Shown: positions 34,955 to 43,270 of the stretch, in pieces
Layout of the letters: every line of letters begins with the position of its first letter
How positions within the stretch are numbered: the first letter of the stretch is position 1
NCBI RefSeq assembly: GCF_002742645.2
Contig: NZ_CP033875.1
Location: 2,644,001-2,708,000 of the forward strand
Length of the DNA: 64,000 nt
Reading direction: 5' to 3'
Origin: Caulobacter sp. FWC26
GTDB taxonomy: Bacteria > Pseudomonadota > Alphaproteobacteria > Caulobacterales > Caulobacteraceae
The notes under the pieces: generated by a model
The model's database searches: none
Seen by the model: the letters and a program-made list of their open reading frames with translations, nothing else
Told to the model about the DNA's origin: nothing
Made by a program: the position numbers and the translations under genes

Positions 34955-36169
34955 TCAGAGCCCCAGCACCATCTTGGCGATGATGTTGCGCTGGATTTCA
35001 TTCGAGCCGCCATAGATCGACGTCTTGCGGACGTTGAAATAGGTCGGCGCGGCGCGGTGGGCGAAGTCGGGACCGATCGGATGGGCGTTGTCGCCGTCCT
35101 TCGGGAAGCCACGGAAGTACGGCGCGCCGTAGTGGCCGGCAGCCTCCAGCACCAGTTCGGTGATCCGCTGCTGGATCTCGGTGCCCTTGATCTTCAAGAC
35201 GCTGGATTCCGGCCCGGGGCCCTTGCCGGCGGCTTCGCCGGCCAGGGTGCGCAGTTCGGTGTACTCCAGCGCGGTCAGGTCGATCTCCAGTTCGGCGACC
35301 TTGCGCTTGAACATCGGATCCTTGATCAGGGCGTCGCCGTCATCGCTCAATTCGGTCGAGGCGATCTGACGGATACGTTCGATGCCGCGCTTGGAGCGCG
35401 CCACGCCGGCGATGCCGGACCGCTCGTGGGCCAGCAGGAACTTGGCGCAGGTCCAGCCCTTGTTCTCTTCGTAGATGCGGTTCTCGACCGGCACCTTGAC
35501 GTTCTCGAACCAGACCTCGTTGACCTCATGCTCGCCGCCCAGGGTAATGATCGGACGCACGGTCACGCCTGGCGACTTCATGTCGATCAGCAGGAACGAG
35601 ATACCTTCCTGGATCTTGGCGTTGGGGTCCGTGCGGACCAGGCAGAAGATCCAGTCACCGTGCTGGGCCATCGTGGTCCAGGTCTTCTGGCCGTTGACCA
35701 GATAGTATTCCTTGCCGTCGTCGCCGGTGAAGCGCTCGGCCTTGGTCTTGAGGCTGGCGAGGTCGGAACCCGCGCCGGGCTCGCTGTAGCCCTGCGACCA
35801 CCAGATGTCGCCCGACAGCGTCGCCGGCAGGAAGCGCTCCTTCTGCTCGGGCGTGCCGAAGGTGTAGATCACCGGACCGACCATGTTGATCCCGAACGGC
35901 AGGATCGGCACGCAGTCGGCGCGGGCGGTTTCTTCCGACCAGATGTAGCGCTGCACCGAGGTCCACCCCGGACCGCCGTACTGGGTCGGCCACGCCGGAG
36001 CCACCCAACCCTTCTTGGCGAGCACGCGGTGCCAGGAGAGGAAATCCTCCTTGGCCATCTCCTCGCCCTCTTCCTGCTTGTCGCGAAGGCCCGCCGGATA
36101 GTTCTCGGCGATGAAGGCGCGGACCTCGTCGCGGAAGGCGAGGTCCTCGGGCGAGAAGTCGAGATTCAT
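34955..36169 (-). CDS. Acyl-CoA dehydrogenase (404 residues)
   Basis: MNLDFSPEDLAFRDEVRAFI starts the N-terminal helical domain; WWSQGYSEPGAGSDLASLKTKAE is the FAD/substrate signature; WTTMAQHGDWIFCLVRT and YGGSNEIQRNIIAKMVLGL at the end are typical. The family oxidises acyl-CoA thioesters with transfer of electrons to ETF and then to the ETF-ubiquinone oxidoreductase at 3828-5498. It probably forms an operon, and perhaps a heteromeric enzyme, with the 379-residue dehydrogenase downstream. An inverted repeat about 90 nt upstream of its ATG may be a regulator site. Confidence 0.94.
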   Translation of the reverse strand: MNLDFSPEDLAFRDEVRAFIAENYPAGLRDKQEEGEEMAKEDFLSWHRVLAKKGWVAPAWPTQYGGPGWTSVQRYIWSEETARADCVPILPFGINMVGPVIYTFGTPEQKERFLPATLSGDIWWSQGYSEPGAGSDLASLKTKAERFTGDDGKEYYLVNGQKTWTTMAQHGDWIFCLVRTDPNAKIQEGISFLLIDMKSPGVTVRPIITLGGEHEVNEVWFENVKVPVENRIYEENKGWTCAKFLLAHERSGIAGVARSKRGIERIRQIASTELSDDGDALIKDPMFKRKVAELEIDLTALEYTELRTLAGEAAGKGPGPESSVLKIKGTEIQQRITELVLEAAGHYGAPYFRGFPKDGDNAHPIGPDFAHRAAPTYFNVRKTSIYGGSNEIQRNIIAKMVLGL

Positions 36170-36258
36170 GGCGAGCTCCCGTTCAATCGGCCCCTCGGAT
36201 GGGGACCGTTATTGCGTTTCGGGAGTCATGATATGGCTCGAACGGCCGTTTGGAAAGA

Positions 36259-36272
36259 TGACGTTAGCGTCA
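36259..36272. promoter_or_regulatory. Candidate operator upstream of the acyl-CoA dehydrogenase operon
   Basis: TGACG-TTAG-CGTCA, an inverted repeat (with an overlapping ACGTT...AACGT pair, 36261-36276), lies 90 nt upstream of the start at 36169. It resembles operators of regulators of fatty and branched-chain acid breakdown in proteobacteria, but I cannot name the regulator. Confidence 0.35.
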
Positions 36273-36319
36273 ACGTAAGTGAATATTATCCGCGTTCACT
36301 TAGACGCACCTGGAGAGGG

Positions 36320-37210
36320 CTATCGAACCTCGCAGGCCAGCTTGACCAAGGCCAGCGCCGAAACACCGCCAACGCCCTCTTCGTCGGCGACATCAAGGAC
36401 CAGAAGCGGCGACTTTCCAAGCTTCTCCAGGAGTTTGGCATGGCCCCTGGACGGACCGACATGGCCGGCCAGGCAGTGGTCGATCGCCGTGGGTTCGATA
36501 GCCTGGACGATCGCGGCGGCAGCGCAGGCGGCGTAGCCATCGAGCAGGACCGGCACCTTCTGGACGCGCGCGGCCAGGATCGCGCCCGCCACGGCGGCGG
36601 TTTCCCGGCCGCCCAGCTGGCGAAGGATCTCGAGCGGATCATTGCCCATACCCTCATCGCGCGCGCGGCCGACAGCGGCGGCGACCGGTTCGGGATCATC
36701 CGACCAGTCCGAGGCCTCACCGCCAAACAGCGCGAGACACACGGCCGCAGCGGTGCGCGCGGGCTCGGCGACGATGACGCCAGGGACCAGCAGATCGGGT
36801 TGCTTGGCCAGGGCCTCCATGCCGAACGCCATGGTGGCGGCCGCCTCCTTCTCGCTCATCGAGGCCTTGAGCACCATGTCCGGCGAAGGCCGGTCGATCG
36901 CTAGGTCGAAGGCTTCCAGGCCCGCGCCCTGAACGCCGGCGAGACGCGAGACGGTCGCGCCGCCGGCGGCGATGGCCTCCAGACGCTCGCGCGCCCAGCC
37001 TCTCGGCCCCACGCCCTGACGGGCGCCGGCGTAGAGCGCGACGACGGGACGATTGACGGCCGGCGGGGTCTTGCCGCTCCAAGTCGTCAGCCAGGCCGAT
37101 ATTTCCCCAAGACGACCACCCTGTTCCAGCGCGGGCGCCGGACCCGGTTGGGGCGGCGAAGCCACGAGTTGGCGAATGTCGGCGAAGGGGGAGACGGTCT
37201 GATCGGTCAT
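36320..37210 (-). CDS. CobT-like nicotinate-nucleotide:dimethylbenzimidazole phosphoribosyltransferase family protein
   Basis: 296 residues, somewhat shorter than typical CobT (about 340-350). Matching blocks are GRLGEISAWLTTWSGKTPPAV, then GMGNDPLEILRQLGGRETAAVAGAILAA, KVPVLLDGYAACAAAAIVQ and a C-terminal glycine loop (DVADEEGVGGVSAL) in the place of the usual LGEGTGA catalytic loop. CobT makes alpha-ribazole phosphate, the lower ligand of cobalamin. The changed loop and missing segments suggest a divergent or non-canonical enzyme; no other cob genes are near. It is divergent from the DUF1289 gene. Confidence 0.75.
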   Translation of the reverse strand: MTDQTVSPFADIRQLVASPPQPGPAPALEQGGRLGEISAWLTTWSGKTPPAVNRPVVALYAGARQGVGPRGWARERLEAIAAGGATVSRLAGVQGAGLEAFDLAIDRPSPDMVLKASMSEKEAAATMAFGMEALAKQPDLLVPGVIVAEPARTAAAVCLALFGGEASDWSDDPEPVAAAVGRARDEGMGNDPLEILRQLGGRETAAVAGAILAARVQKVPVLLDGYAACAAAAIVQAIEPTAIDHCLAGHVGPSRGHAKLLEKLGKSPLLVLDVADEEGVGGVSALALVKLACEVR

Positions 37211-37300
37211 GGGGCGGACTTAAACCGGTCCACGTCCAAAGCAAGCCCCTCCCCCGCCAAACCCTTGCGCCCGCGCCGCCGAGCAGGAATGCTGAGGGGC

Positions 37301-37525
37301 ATGACAACGAACGCTCAGCCCCCTCGCCCCATCGTCACGCCCTGCGTCAAGGTCTGCGCGGTCGACGGCGCTTCGGGTTATTGCCTGGGCTGTCGCCGGA
37401 CCTTGCCCGAAATCGCCGGCTGGGCGCGGCTCAGCGACGCCGAACGCGACGCGGTGATGGCTGCTCTCCCCCATCGCCCCGACCCCATGGTCGCGCTGAT
37501 GGCCGCGTCACAAGCGCCTCGGTGA
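37301..37525 (+). CDS. DUF1289 small cysteine-rich protein
   Basis: 74 residues from the ATG with GAGGGGC before it. The pattern TPCVKVCAVDGASGYCLGCRRTLPEIAGW, with CxxxC and CxGC pairs, is the DUF1289 signature, thought to bind a metal or iron-sulfur cluster. Function unknown. The upstream in-frame extension to 37148 overlaps the CobT-like gene and is not coding. Confidence 0.92.
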   Translation: MTTNAQPPRPIVTPCVKVCAVDGASGYCLGCRRTLPEIAGWARLSDAERDAVMAALPHRPDPMVALMAASQAPR

Positions 37526-37752
37526 CACCGACGGAAGTCGCGCCCAGAACAAAGAGCGCCCGCCCCAAGAAACGCCGCAGACTTCACTGACCTAAATGAT
37601 GAGCGCCAACTAAATAGAGGTCACGTTATCGGTTCAGTAACCAAACCTCAAAATTTATTTGACCGATTCATCCATTGAAAACGCCTCGCCGCTAATCATG
37701 CAGGCAACGATCGCAGAAGCGGTCTCAAAGCCTACAAGGCAGGGTGTCTTCT
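37526..37752. other. AT-rich intergenic region before the protease gene
   Basis: 227 nt, clearly AT-rich (37600-37680) against the GC-rich surroundings, with GGTT...AACC inverted repeat material near 37634-37645. It probably contains the promoter of the downstream gene; no gene was found in it. Confidence 0.45.
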
Positions 37753-38262
37753 ATGTTGAGGTTCGCGGCGATCGCACTTGTCGGAGCGCTGTCGGCGGTT
37801 GGCGCCGCCAAGGCCGTTGTCTCTCTTGACGATCTGCGCCAGCCGCAACTGCGCGCGCCTTCGGCCGCCACGGCCACCTTGGGCGGAGCCGAAGGCGGCG
37901 CGGCTCAGTTGACCAAGGACACCGACGGCCACTTCTGGGCTCAGGCCAACGTCGACGGCAAGGCCGTCCGCTTCCTCGTCGACACCGGCGCGACTGCCGT
38001 GTCGCTGAGCATGGCCGACGCCCAGCGCCTGGGCATCGACACAAGCCACCTCAGCTACGACTACAACGTCATCACCGCCGACGGCCGCACCCGCGCCGCC
38101 GCCGTAAAATTGGCGAGCGTGTCGATCGCCGGGGCCCGAGTCCGTGACGTCGACGCTCTGGTCATCGAGAGCGGTTTGGAAAACTCGCTGCTGGGCATGA
38201 GCTATCTGGGACGGCTGTCGCGGTTCGAGGCCACGCGCACCTCGCTCATCCTGCACCCCTAA
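37753..38262 (+). CDS. Retropepsin-like aspartic protease (TIGR02281-type, clan AA)
   Basis: 169 residues. A short hydrophobic N-terminus (MLRFAAIALVGALSAVGAAKA) anchors or exports the protein. The catalytic motif is FLVDTGATAVSLS with DTG at 77-79, and the second half YNVITADGRTRAAAV... LENSLLGMSYLGRLSRFE is the paired beta-strand unit. Such single-domain proteases dimerise as retroviral ones do and act in the periplasm; the substrate is unknown. I start at the ATG at 37753 with AGGG upstream; the frame starts at GTG 37744. The stop is 20 nt from the converging dusA stop. Confidence 0.9.
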   Translation: MLRFAAIALVGALSAVGAAKAVVSLDDLRQPQLRAPSAATATLGGAEGGAAQLTKDTDGHFWAQANVDGKAVRFLVDTGATAVSLSMADAQRLGIDTSHLSYDYNVITADGRTRAAAVKLASVSIAGARVRDVDALVIESGLENSLLGMSYLGRLSRFEATRTSLILHP

Positions 38263-38282
38263 GACCTCCCCGACACGCGGCG

Positions 38283-39299
38283 CTAAGCCGCCGGAGCAGT
38301 CGCAGTCTCGCGGGCCGCCAGCGCGGCGCGGACCGCGTCGAGAGCGCGATCGATCACGTCAAGACCCGCGCCCGGCTTGACCCCTTCCACGGTCAGGATC
38401 CGCCTCCACGCCCGCGCGCCGGGAAGGCCATGGAACAGCCCCAGCATATGCCGGCTCATCGCCGCCAGATGCGTGCCGGCCGCCAATTCCCGCGCCAGAT
38501 AGGGCCGATAGCGTTCGACAGCCTCGAAGCTGTCAACATCCTCAACGTCCATCCCGAACACCCGGCGGTCCACCTCGCCCAGCAACCCCGCCTCGTGATA
38601 GGCGGCTCGACCGAGCATGACCCCATCAACACCGTTGGAGAGATGCTCAAGGGCGGCGTCGACGTTCGGAACGCCGCCGTTGATGGCGATCGTCAGACCG
38701 GGACGCTCCCGCTTCAGGCGATAGACAAGCTCGTAGTCCAAGGGCGGGATATCCCGGTTCTCCTTGGGTGACAGGCCTTGCAGCCAGGCCTTGCGCGCAT
38801 GAACGACAAAGGCGCTGATCCCGGCGCTCGCGCAGGCGTCTACAAGCCCAAAAAGGCTCTCTTCGGAATCCTGGTCGTCGACGCCGATCCGGCACTTTAC
38901 TGTTGCGGGGACCTTTACGGCGTTCTTGATCGCCGCCATGCACTCGGCGACCAGCGCAGGCTCCCGCATCAGGCAGGCGCCAAAGCGCCCGCTCTGCACG
39001 CGATCAGAGGGGCAACCGACGTTGAGATTGACCTCATCATAGCCGAAGTCCTCGGCTATCCGCGCCGCTTGCGCCAGCTCCGCAGGATCCGACCCGCCCA
39101 ACTGCACCGCGACCGGATGCTGCACCGGATCAAAGCCTAGCAGCTTCTGGCGATCACCATGCACCACCGCGCCGCTCGTCACCATCTCGGTATAGAGAAG
39201 CGCCCGCGACGACAGCGCACGATGAAGCGACCGGCAGTGGCGGTCGGTCCAATCCATCATGGGCGCAACAGAAAATCTATGGGGTTCAAATCGCGTCAT
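38283..39299 (-). CDS. dusA: tRNA-dihydrouridine synthase A
   Basis: 338 residues. FMN enzyme that reduces uridine to dihydrouridine in the tRNA D-loop with NADPH. APMMDWTDRHCRSL starts the barrel, NLNVGCPSDRVQSGRFGACLM carries the catalytic cysteine, CRIGVDDQDS is a DusA-specific loop and AINGGVPNVDAALE is an FMN-phosphate site. The 5-prime end abuts a tyrosine recombinase gene, and sequence upstream turns AT-rich, so the first codons (MTRFEPHRFSV) may derive from the element that integrated there. The coding frame is intact. Confidence 0.95.
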   Translation of the reverse strand: MTRFEPHRFSVAPMMDWTDRHCRSLHRALSSRALLYTEMVTSGAVVHGDRQKLLGFDPVQHPVAVQLGGSDPAELAQAARIAEDFGYDEVNLNVGCPSDRVQSGRFGACLMREPALVAECMAAIKNAVKVPATVKCRIGVDDQDSEESLFGLVDACASAGISAFVVHARKAWLQGLSPKENRDIPPLDYELVYRLKRERPGLTIAINGGVPNVDAALEHLSNGVDGVMLGRAAYHEAGLLGEVDRRVFGMDVEDVDSFEAVERYRPYLARELAAGTHLAAMSRHMLGLFHGLPGARAWRRILTVEGVKPGAGLDVIDRALDAVRAALAARETATAPAA

Positions 39300-39346
39300 T
39301 TTTATCGTATATTCAATGCGTTAGGAGATACCGAAAACCGAAGAAC

Positions 39347-39408
39347 GTACGCGAGTGTACGCAGGTTTTCTCTATGTTCCGACATTCCACTGTACACATG
39401 GCGTACAC
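39347..39408. promoter_or_regulatory. Cluster of GTAC-type repeats in front of the recombinase gene
   Basis: GTACGC occurs at 39347 and 39357 and GTACAC at 39392 and 39403, 10-11 bp apart within each pair. Paired short repeats next to an integrase gene are often arm-type or excisionase sites. Function is inferred from position only. Confidence 0.35.
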
Positions 39409-40492
39409 GAAAATGGCGAACTTTGTGAATTTGCCCTCCGGCGCCTGGCGAGCCATCGTCCGTCGGAAGGGGCGCTATATAAGCGAGACGTTCAAGCTAC
39501 GCGAGGACGCGCGGCGATGGGCCACGGCACAGGAGAGCGCGATCGACAACGGTGCGGCGCCGAAGAAGACGTATGTGACCACGAAGACGTCCCTCGCCCA
39601 TCTTATCGACCTACACATCGACGATCTCGCCGCAGCCAAAAAGCCCATCGGCCGTACAAAGCTTGAGGCGCTGCTCCATCTGCGCCGGACGATTGGCGAA
39701 ACGCGTTTTGCCAAGATCGACCGGCAGTTCATCATCGATTTTGGACGCGAGCGCGCCAAGGGCGGGACCGGCCCGGTCACGATCGGCATGTATGTCGGCT
39801 GGATCAAGCTGGTCTTCGCCCACGCCTCGGCCGTCCACGAGATCGAGACCAAGATCGAGCCGATCGAAAAGGGCCGATTGGCGCTGAAGCATCTGGGCCT
39901 GATTGGCAAAAGCCAGGAACGCGATCGCCGCCCAACCCAGGAAGAGCTCGATCGGCTGTTCAAGTCGTTCGATGAGAACCTCTGGCAGCGCAACCCGATG
40001 ACGCGGATCATCCAGTTCGCGATCGCCACGGCCATGCGTCAGGACGAGATCTGCCGGATCACCTGGAGCGATCTCGACCTGCGGGCCAAGACCATCATCA
40101 TCCGCGACCGCAAGGACCCGCGCGACAAGTACGGCAACGATCAGCGTGTGCCGCTCGTCAACATCAATGGCTATGATGCTCTAGGTTTGATCGAGGAGCA
40201 GCGGGCGATCCGTAGCAATTTCGACGATCGGATCTTCCCCTACACGGCGACAGCGATCAGCGCGGCGTTCACGCGCACGGCCGCCAAGCTGCAGATCGAT
40301 GACCTGCATTTCCACGACACGCGCCATGAAGCCACGAGCCGCTTCTTCGAGGCAGGCCTGAAGATCGAGCAGGTCGCCCTGATCACCGGTCACAAGGATT
40401 GGAAAATGCTGCGCCGCTACACGCACATCAAAGCCAAGTCCGTCCATGCGGCAGTCGCCCAGCTTCAGACGTGGACGGATCCGGACGACTAA
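39374..40492 (+). CDS. Tyrosine recombinase (integrase) of a dusA-associated element
   Basis: 372 residues. An N-terminal arm-binding domain (FVNLPSGAWRAIVRRKGRYISETF) and core-binding domain precede the catalytic domain with Arg222 (TAMRQDEICRITW), His314/Arg317 (HFHDTRHEATS), His340 (ITGHKDW) and Tyr349 (RRYTHI), so the catalytic set looks complete. It is divergent from dusA, whose 5-prime end is a known attachment site for integrases of this type in proteobacteria. Starts at 39374, 39398 or 39413 are possible. Together with the trb genes at the right end this marks the 24-kb region as an integrative element. Confidence 0.94.
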   Translation: MFRHSTVHMAYTKMANFVNLPSGAWRAIVRRKGRYISETFKLREDARRWATAQESAIDNGAAPKKTYVTTKTSLAHLIDLHIDDLAAAKKPIGRTKLEALLHLRRTIGETRFAKIDRQFIIDFGRERAKGGTGPVTIGMYVGWIKLVFAHASAVHEIETKIEPIEKGRLALKHLGLIGKSQERDRRPTQEELDRLFKSFDENLWQRNPMTRIIQFAIATAMRQDEICRITWSDLDLRAKTIIIRDRKDPRDKYGNDQRVPLVNINGYDALGLIEEQRAIRSNFDDRIFPYTATAISAAFTRTAAKLQIDDLHFHDTRHEATSRFFEAGLKIEQVALITGHKDWKMLRRYTHIKAKSVHAAVAQLQTWTDPDD

Positions 40493-40863
40493 CCGACAGG
40501 GGTCGGACGCGGTCGCAGTTCGTCGGCTGCATCGGCCGCCTCGAGGAGCACGCGCGCCAGGTCTCGTAGAGCATCGGGCGTTGCCGATAGGTTGGCGATC
40601 TTCCTATGCGGTTTCTTGTCGGGCGCCTGGGTAATCAGCTCGGCGAGCAACTCGACCTGACCCAGAAGGACCGGGCGTGCGGTCAGAAACAGCGTTCGCA
40701 AGCCCTGCCTGTTATCCTCGCTGGCGATCGATACCCCGCCGGCGCCCGGGATGCCGACATCGGTATCGACGCCAAGATCGAAGACCACATGGTCGACTTG
40801 GGCCTGCGTTTCCTGAAGTTGGCCAATGGCCCAGGCGTTGAGATGAGGATCGCTGCCGGTCAT
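40489..40863 (-). CDS. Hypothetical protein
   Basis: 124 residues. It overlaps the recombinase stop by 4 nt on the opposite strand. No domain is recognised. The sequence begins MTGSDPHLNAWAIGQLQETQAQ and continues with a repetitive leucine/alanine-rich C-terminal half (LATARPVLLG is not repeated; the helices are VELLAELITQAP and DALRDLARVLLEAADAADEL), likely a two-helix segment that could dimerise. Acid-base balance is ordinary. The start has only a weak binding site. Island-specific gene of unknown role. Confidence 0.5.
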   Translation of the reverse strand: MTGSDPHLNAWAIGQLQETQAQVDHVVFDLGVDTDVGIPGAGGVSIASEDNRQGLRTLFLTARPVLLGQVELLAELITQAPDKKPHRKIANLSATPDALRDLARVLLEAADAADELRPRPTPVG

Positions 40864-41019
40864 CCGCGAACTCTACTCCATTGCCGCCAGTGATACATCC
40901 AACCCGTTGGACGTCGCGGAAATGCGGCAATTTGGCATGGCCCCGAACCCGCCCGCGCCACTGGAGAACGCCGGAAGAAACACCATCTAAGCTTCTGGAT
41001 TAAAGGAGCTTTCGAACGG

Positions 41020-41283
41020 ATGGCAGGCGGCTGGACCCATGACGGGGGCGTTCTCGATCAGATCGAAGATACGGTAACCGACGGCGTCCTCAACGCGCGT
41101 GCTCGGCTACCCGCTGGAGAAAGCTTCTTTTTCTGTGTCGAGTGCGGCGAGGACATTCCCGAAGCTCGCCGACGCGCCCTACCCGGCTGCCGGACCTGCA
41201 TCGAGTGCCAGGCTGGGCGCGACAAGCAAGTGGTGTTCAGCAGCATCAATCGCCGCGGCAGCAAAGACAGCCAGCTGCGCTGA
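41020..41283 (+). CDS. DksA/TraR-family C4 zinc-finger protein
   Basis: 87 residues. The zinc finger C39-x2-C42-x17-C60-x2-C63 (FFCVECGEDIPEARRRA...CRTCIECQ) is that of TraR and DksA, which enter the RNA polymerase secondary channel to alter promoter choice together with or instead of ppGpp. TraR-type proteins are typical of conjugative plasmids and phages, which matches the island. The long coiled-coil of DksA is missing, as in short TraR forms. AAGGAG lies 11 nt upstream of the ATG. Confidence 0.88.
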   Translation: MAGGWTHDGGVLDQIEDTVTDGVLNARARLPAGESFFFCVECGEDIPEARRRALPGCRTCIECQAGRDKQVVFSSINRRGSKDSQLR

Positions 41284-41459
41284 TCCCCATCAGACTGGGG
41301 ACTCGTGCGCCCCGCTTCGCGGCGGCGCGGTCCCCATGGGCTCGGGACTGACTCGCCGCCATTCCTTTGAGCAGCGACGATACCTGGAGCCCGGCCCGAA
41401 GCCTCGTGCTTCGGGCCACCCTCTGCGACCTCACGTCGACTCGCCTTTCACATCAGGAT

Positions 41460-41474
41460 GTTCTATATTCGTTC
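41460..41474 (+). promoter_or_regulatory. LexA (SOS) box upstream of a small hypothetical gene
   Basis: GTTC-TATATTC-GTTC, the exact GTTC-N7-GTTC operator. It ends only 2 nt before the ATG I used for the next gene, so either that mRNA is nearly leaderless or its true start lies further in. Confidence 0.72.
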
Positions 41475-41476
41475 CC

Positions 41477-41830
41477 ATGAACCACGCTCATCCCGTCACC
41501 GCTGAACCGCTGACTGCCGTGGAAATCGACGGCTTAGTCGGCGCACCCGGATACCTGGAAACCCTCCCCGCTGTCCGGCATGTGGAAGCCGGCCGCGATG
41601 GCGGCTTGGTCATCTGGCTTGACCGCACGATCGACGCCGCGCCGGCGCTCGATGAGGCCCGTCCTGATCGCCCGCACGAGGTCGAGCTGCATGGCCAGGG
41701 CGCACCCTGCCAAGCGCTTGTCGACCATCCGCGCGCCCAGCACGTGGAGATGTTCTTCGATGGTCTGGGCGATCCAGAGCACGCCCCGCGCGGATGGTGG
41801 CACGCGCGCGTGTGGTTGAAGGCAGCCTAG
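41477..41830 (+). CDS. Hypothetical protein downstream of a LexA box
   Basis: 117 residues, no recognised domain. The product (MNHAHPVTAEPLTAVEIDGL, then YLETLPAVRHVEAGRDGG and PHEVELHGQGAPCQALVD) is rich in histidine, proline and acidic residues. An exact LexA operator sits immediately before the ATG, so it is predicted to be damage-inducible. Alternative starts downstream would leave a longer leader, for example a GTG near 41518. It precedes the SRAP gene on the same strand by 78 nt. Confidence 0.6.
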   Translation: MNHAHPVTAEPLTAVEIDGLVGAPGYLETLPAVRHVEAGRDGGLVIWLDRTIDAAPALDEARPDRPHEVELHGQGAPCQALVDHPRAQHVEMFFDGLGDPEHAPRGWWHARVWLKAA

Positions 41831-41907
41831 AGACGTTCGGTACGTCGGCTTGCAGTTTGATGGCTGACCGCTAGCGTCGGCTGAACGGCCGCCTGGAGAC
41901 CTCTTGA

Positions 41908-42663
41908 ATGTGCAATCTCTACGCCCTGATGAAGGCGCGCGCTGAAGTGGCGGCGCTGGCGCGGGCGATGACCGACCTCAATAACAACCAGCCGCCTATG
42001 CCGGGCATCTATCCTGACTACGCCGCGCCGATCATCACCCAAGGCGAAGACGGTCAGCGGATCATGCGCGACGCGAGGTGGGGCATGCCGTCATCAAAGG
42101 AAGCGCTGTTCGACGCGGCCACGCTGCGGGCCGACAAATTGCGCGCCAAGGGCACGGAGTTCGACTTCGCCGAGTTGCTGAAGATGGAGCCCGACAAGGG
42201 GACCACCAACATCCGCTACGCGATCAGCAAGAAGACGGGCAAAACCAACCGGCACTGGGCGCCGTGGCTAGGCGCCGGCAGTCGCTGCCTCGTGCCGTTC
42301 ACCTCCTTCGCCGAGCCCGATCAGGACCACAAGAAAGACCGCAAGAACGTCTGGTTCGCGCTGGACGAAGGCCGCCCCCTGGCCTTCTTCGCCGGCATCT
42401 GGACGCCCCACGCCTGCGTGCGGATGATCAGCAAGGGCTGGGAAGAGATTGTGGCCTACGGCTTCCTCACGACGGATTCCGCCGAGCCGGTGAAGACCTA
42501 TCACTCCAAGGCCATGCCGGTGATCCTCACCGAACCGGAGGAGTGGGACCTCTGGATGAGCGACGCGCCCTGGGACGAGGTCAAGTCGCTCCAGCGTCCG
42601 CTTCCGGACCGTCTGAAGATCGTCGCCTTTGGCGGCAAGAGCGACGAGGTTGTCCCCGCCTAG
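41908..42663 (+). CDS. SRAP-family protein (YedK/HMCES-like abasic site shield)
   Basis: 251 residues. SRAP proteins crosslink abasic sites in single-stranded DNA through their N-terminal cysteine. Cys2 ([11 protein letters not shown]) is correctly exposed after Met removal, and Asn101 (TTNIRYAI), Glu136 (TSFAEPD) and His199 ([11 protein letters not shown]) correspond to the catalytic residues. The 251-residue length is normal for the family. It lies in the SOS gene neighbourhood; the family was named from co-occurrence with SOS genes. The upstream gene carries the LexA box, so cotranscription would place this gene under SOS control. Confidence 0.93.
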   Translation: MCNLYALMKARAEVAALARAMTDLNNNQPPMPGIYPDYAAPIITQGEDGQRIMRDARWGMPSSKEALFDAATLRADKLRAKGTEFDFAELLKMEPDKGTTNIRYAISKKTGKTNRHWAPWLGAGSRCLVPFTSFAEPDQDHKKDRKNVWFALDEGRPLAFFAGIWTPHACVRMISKGWEEIVAYGFLTTDSAEPVKTYHSKAMPVILTEPEEWDLWMSDAPWDEVKSLQRPLPDRLKIVAFGGKSDEVVPA

Positions 42664-42992
42664 CCCTCGTCGTCCGGCGGGGTCCAAGACCAAGGGCCGT
42701 CGTAGAGATGCGGGAAGACAGCCACCTCCTTGGACCTGCATCCTTCTTCGCCGCTGCAGGATAGCCGCGCGGCGATATCCGCGATCTTAATGTGCGTCCG
42801 CTCGCCAAATTTCTCGACAAGATCCTCGGGAGTCCATTCCAGGCACCGAGGGCAGTCCTTGCAGCAGATCGCGAGAGAATAGCCCTTGGTGAGGTAGGTG
42901 CGCACCGTATCGCTTCCCACCTGACCGAGATGGAAGCGCCGAATGAGCTGTTCCGGCGGTCGCTTCAGCGTCGAAGGCGGGCGCTCTGACAT
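42660..42992 (-). CDS. Cysteine-rich hypothetical protein
   Basis: 110 residues from the ATG at 42992; the upstream extension to 43121 looks non-coding. [23 protein letters not shown] is followed by cysteines in [13 protein letters not shown] and LSCSGEEGC, suggesting a zinc-binding fold, and ends [35 protein letters not shown] resembles the zinc-ribbon-containing small proteins common on alphaproteobacterial islands. It overlaps the SRAP stop by 4 nt, convergent. Function unknown. Confidence 0.7.
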   Translation of the reverse strand: MSERPPSTLKRPPEQLIRRFHLGQVGSDTVRTYLTKGYSLAICCKDCPRCLEWTPEDLVEKFGERTHIKIADIAARLSCSGEEGCRSKEVAVFPHLYDGPWSWTPPDDEG

Positions 42993-43088
42993 GTCGGCGG
43001 TCTGTTCCTCGTGATCGACATCATCGGCGTCGTTCGATCCCGTAAGGAGCGATCGCGCGCCCCTGGCGTTCGGATCATGAGGTAATCC

Positions 43089-43268
43089 ATGTCCGATCCG
43101 TTCGCACCCCCACCGCCCCATCCGGAACCTGGTGCTCCACCGCTGGAGATCCCGCCGGACGGCCCGCCGCCTGAGCTCGACGAGCCGATCGTCCCGTTCA
43201 ACGAGCCAGGACCACCTTTGTCTCCAGACGACGACCGCCCCTACGATCCGCCGCCACGCGTGCAGTAG
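43089..43268 (+). CDS. Small proline-rich acidic protein (59 residues)
   Basis: An ATG with GAGGTAATCC binding site opens a frame ending at a TAG. The product (MSDPFAPPPPHPEPGAPPLE, then IPPDGPPPELDEPIVPFNEP, ending PYDPPPRVQ) is about one-third proline and acidic, so probably disordered. Similar short proline-rich proteins occur on alphaproteobacterial mobile elements. No function can be given; coding is supported by the good ribosome binding site and composition. Confidence 0.6.
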   Translation: MSDPFAPPPPHPEPGAPPLEIPPDGPPPELDEPIVPFNEPGPPLSPDDDRPYDPPPRVQ

Positions 43269-43270
43269 GC

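Noticed and set aside
35057..36904. 615-residue plus-strand open frame across the dehydrogenase and CobT-like genes
   Set aside because: Covers parts of two well-supported minus-strand genes and has no domain.
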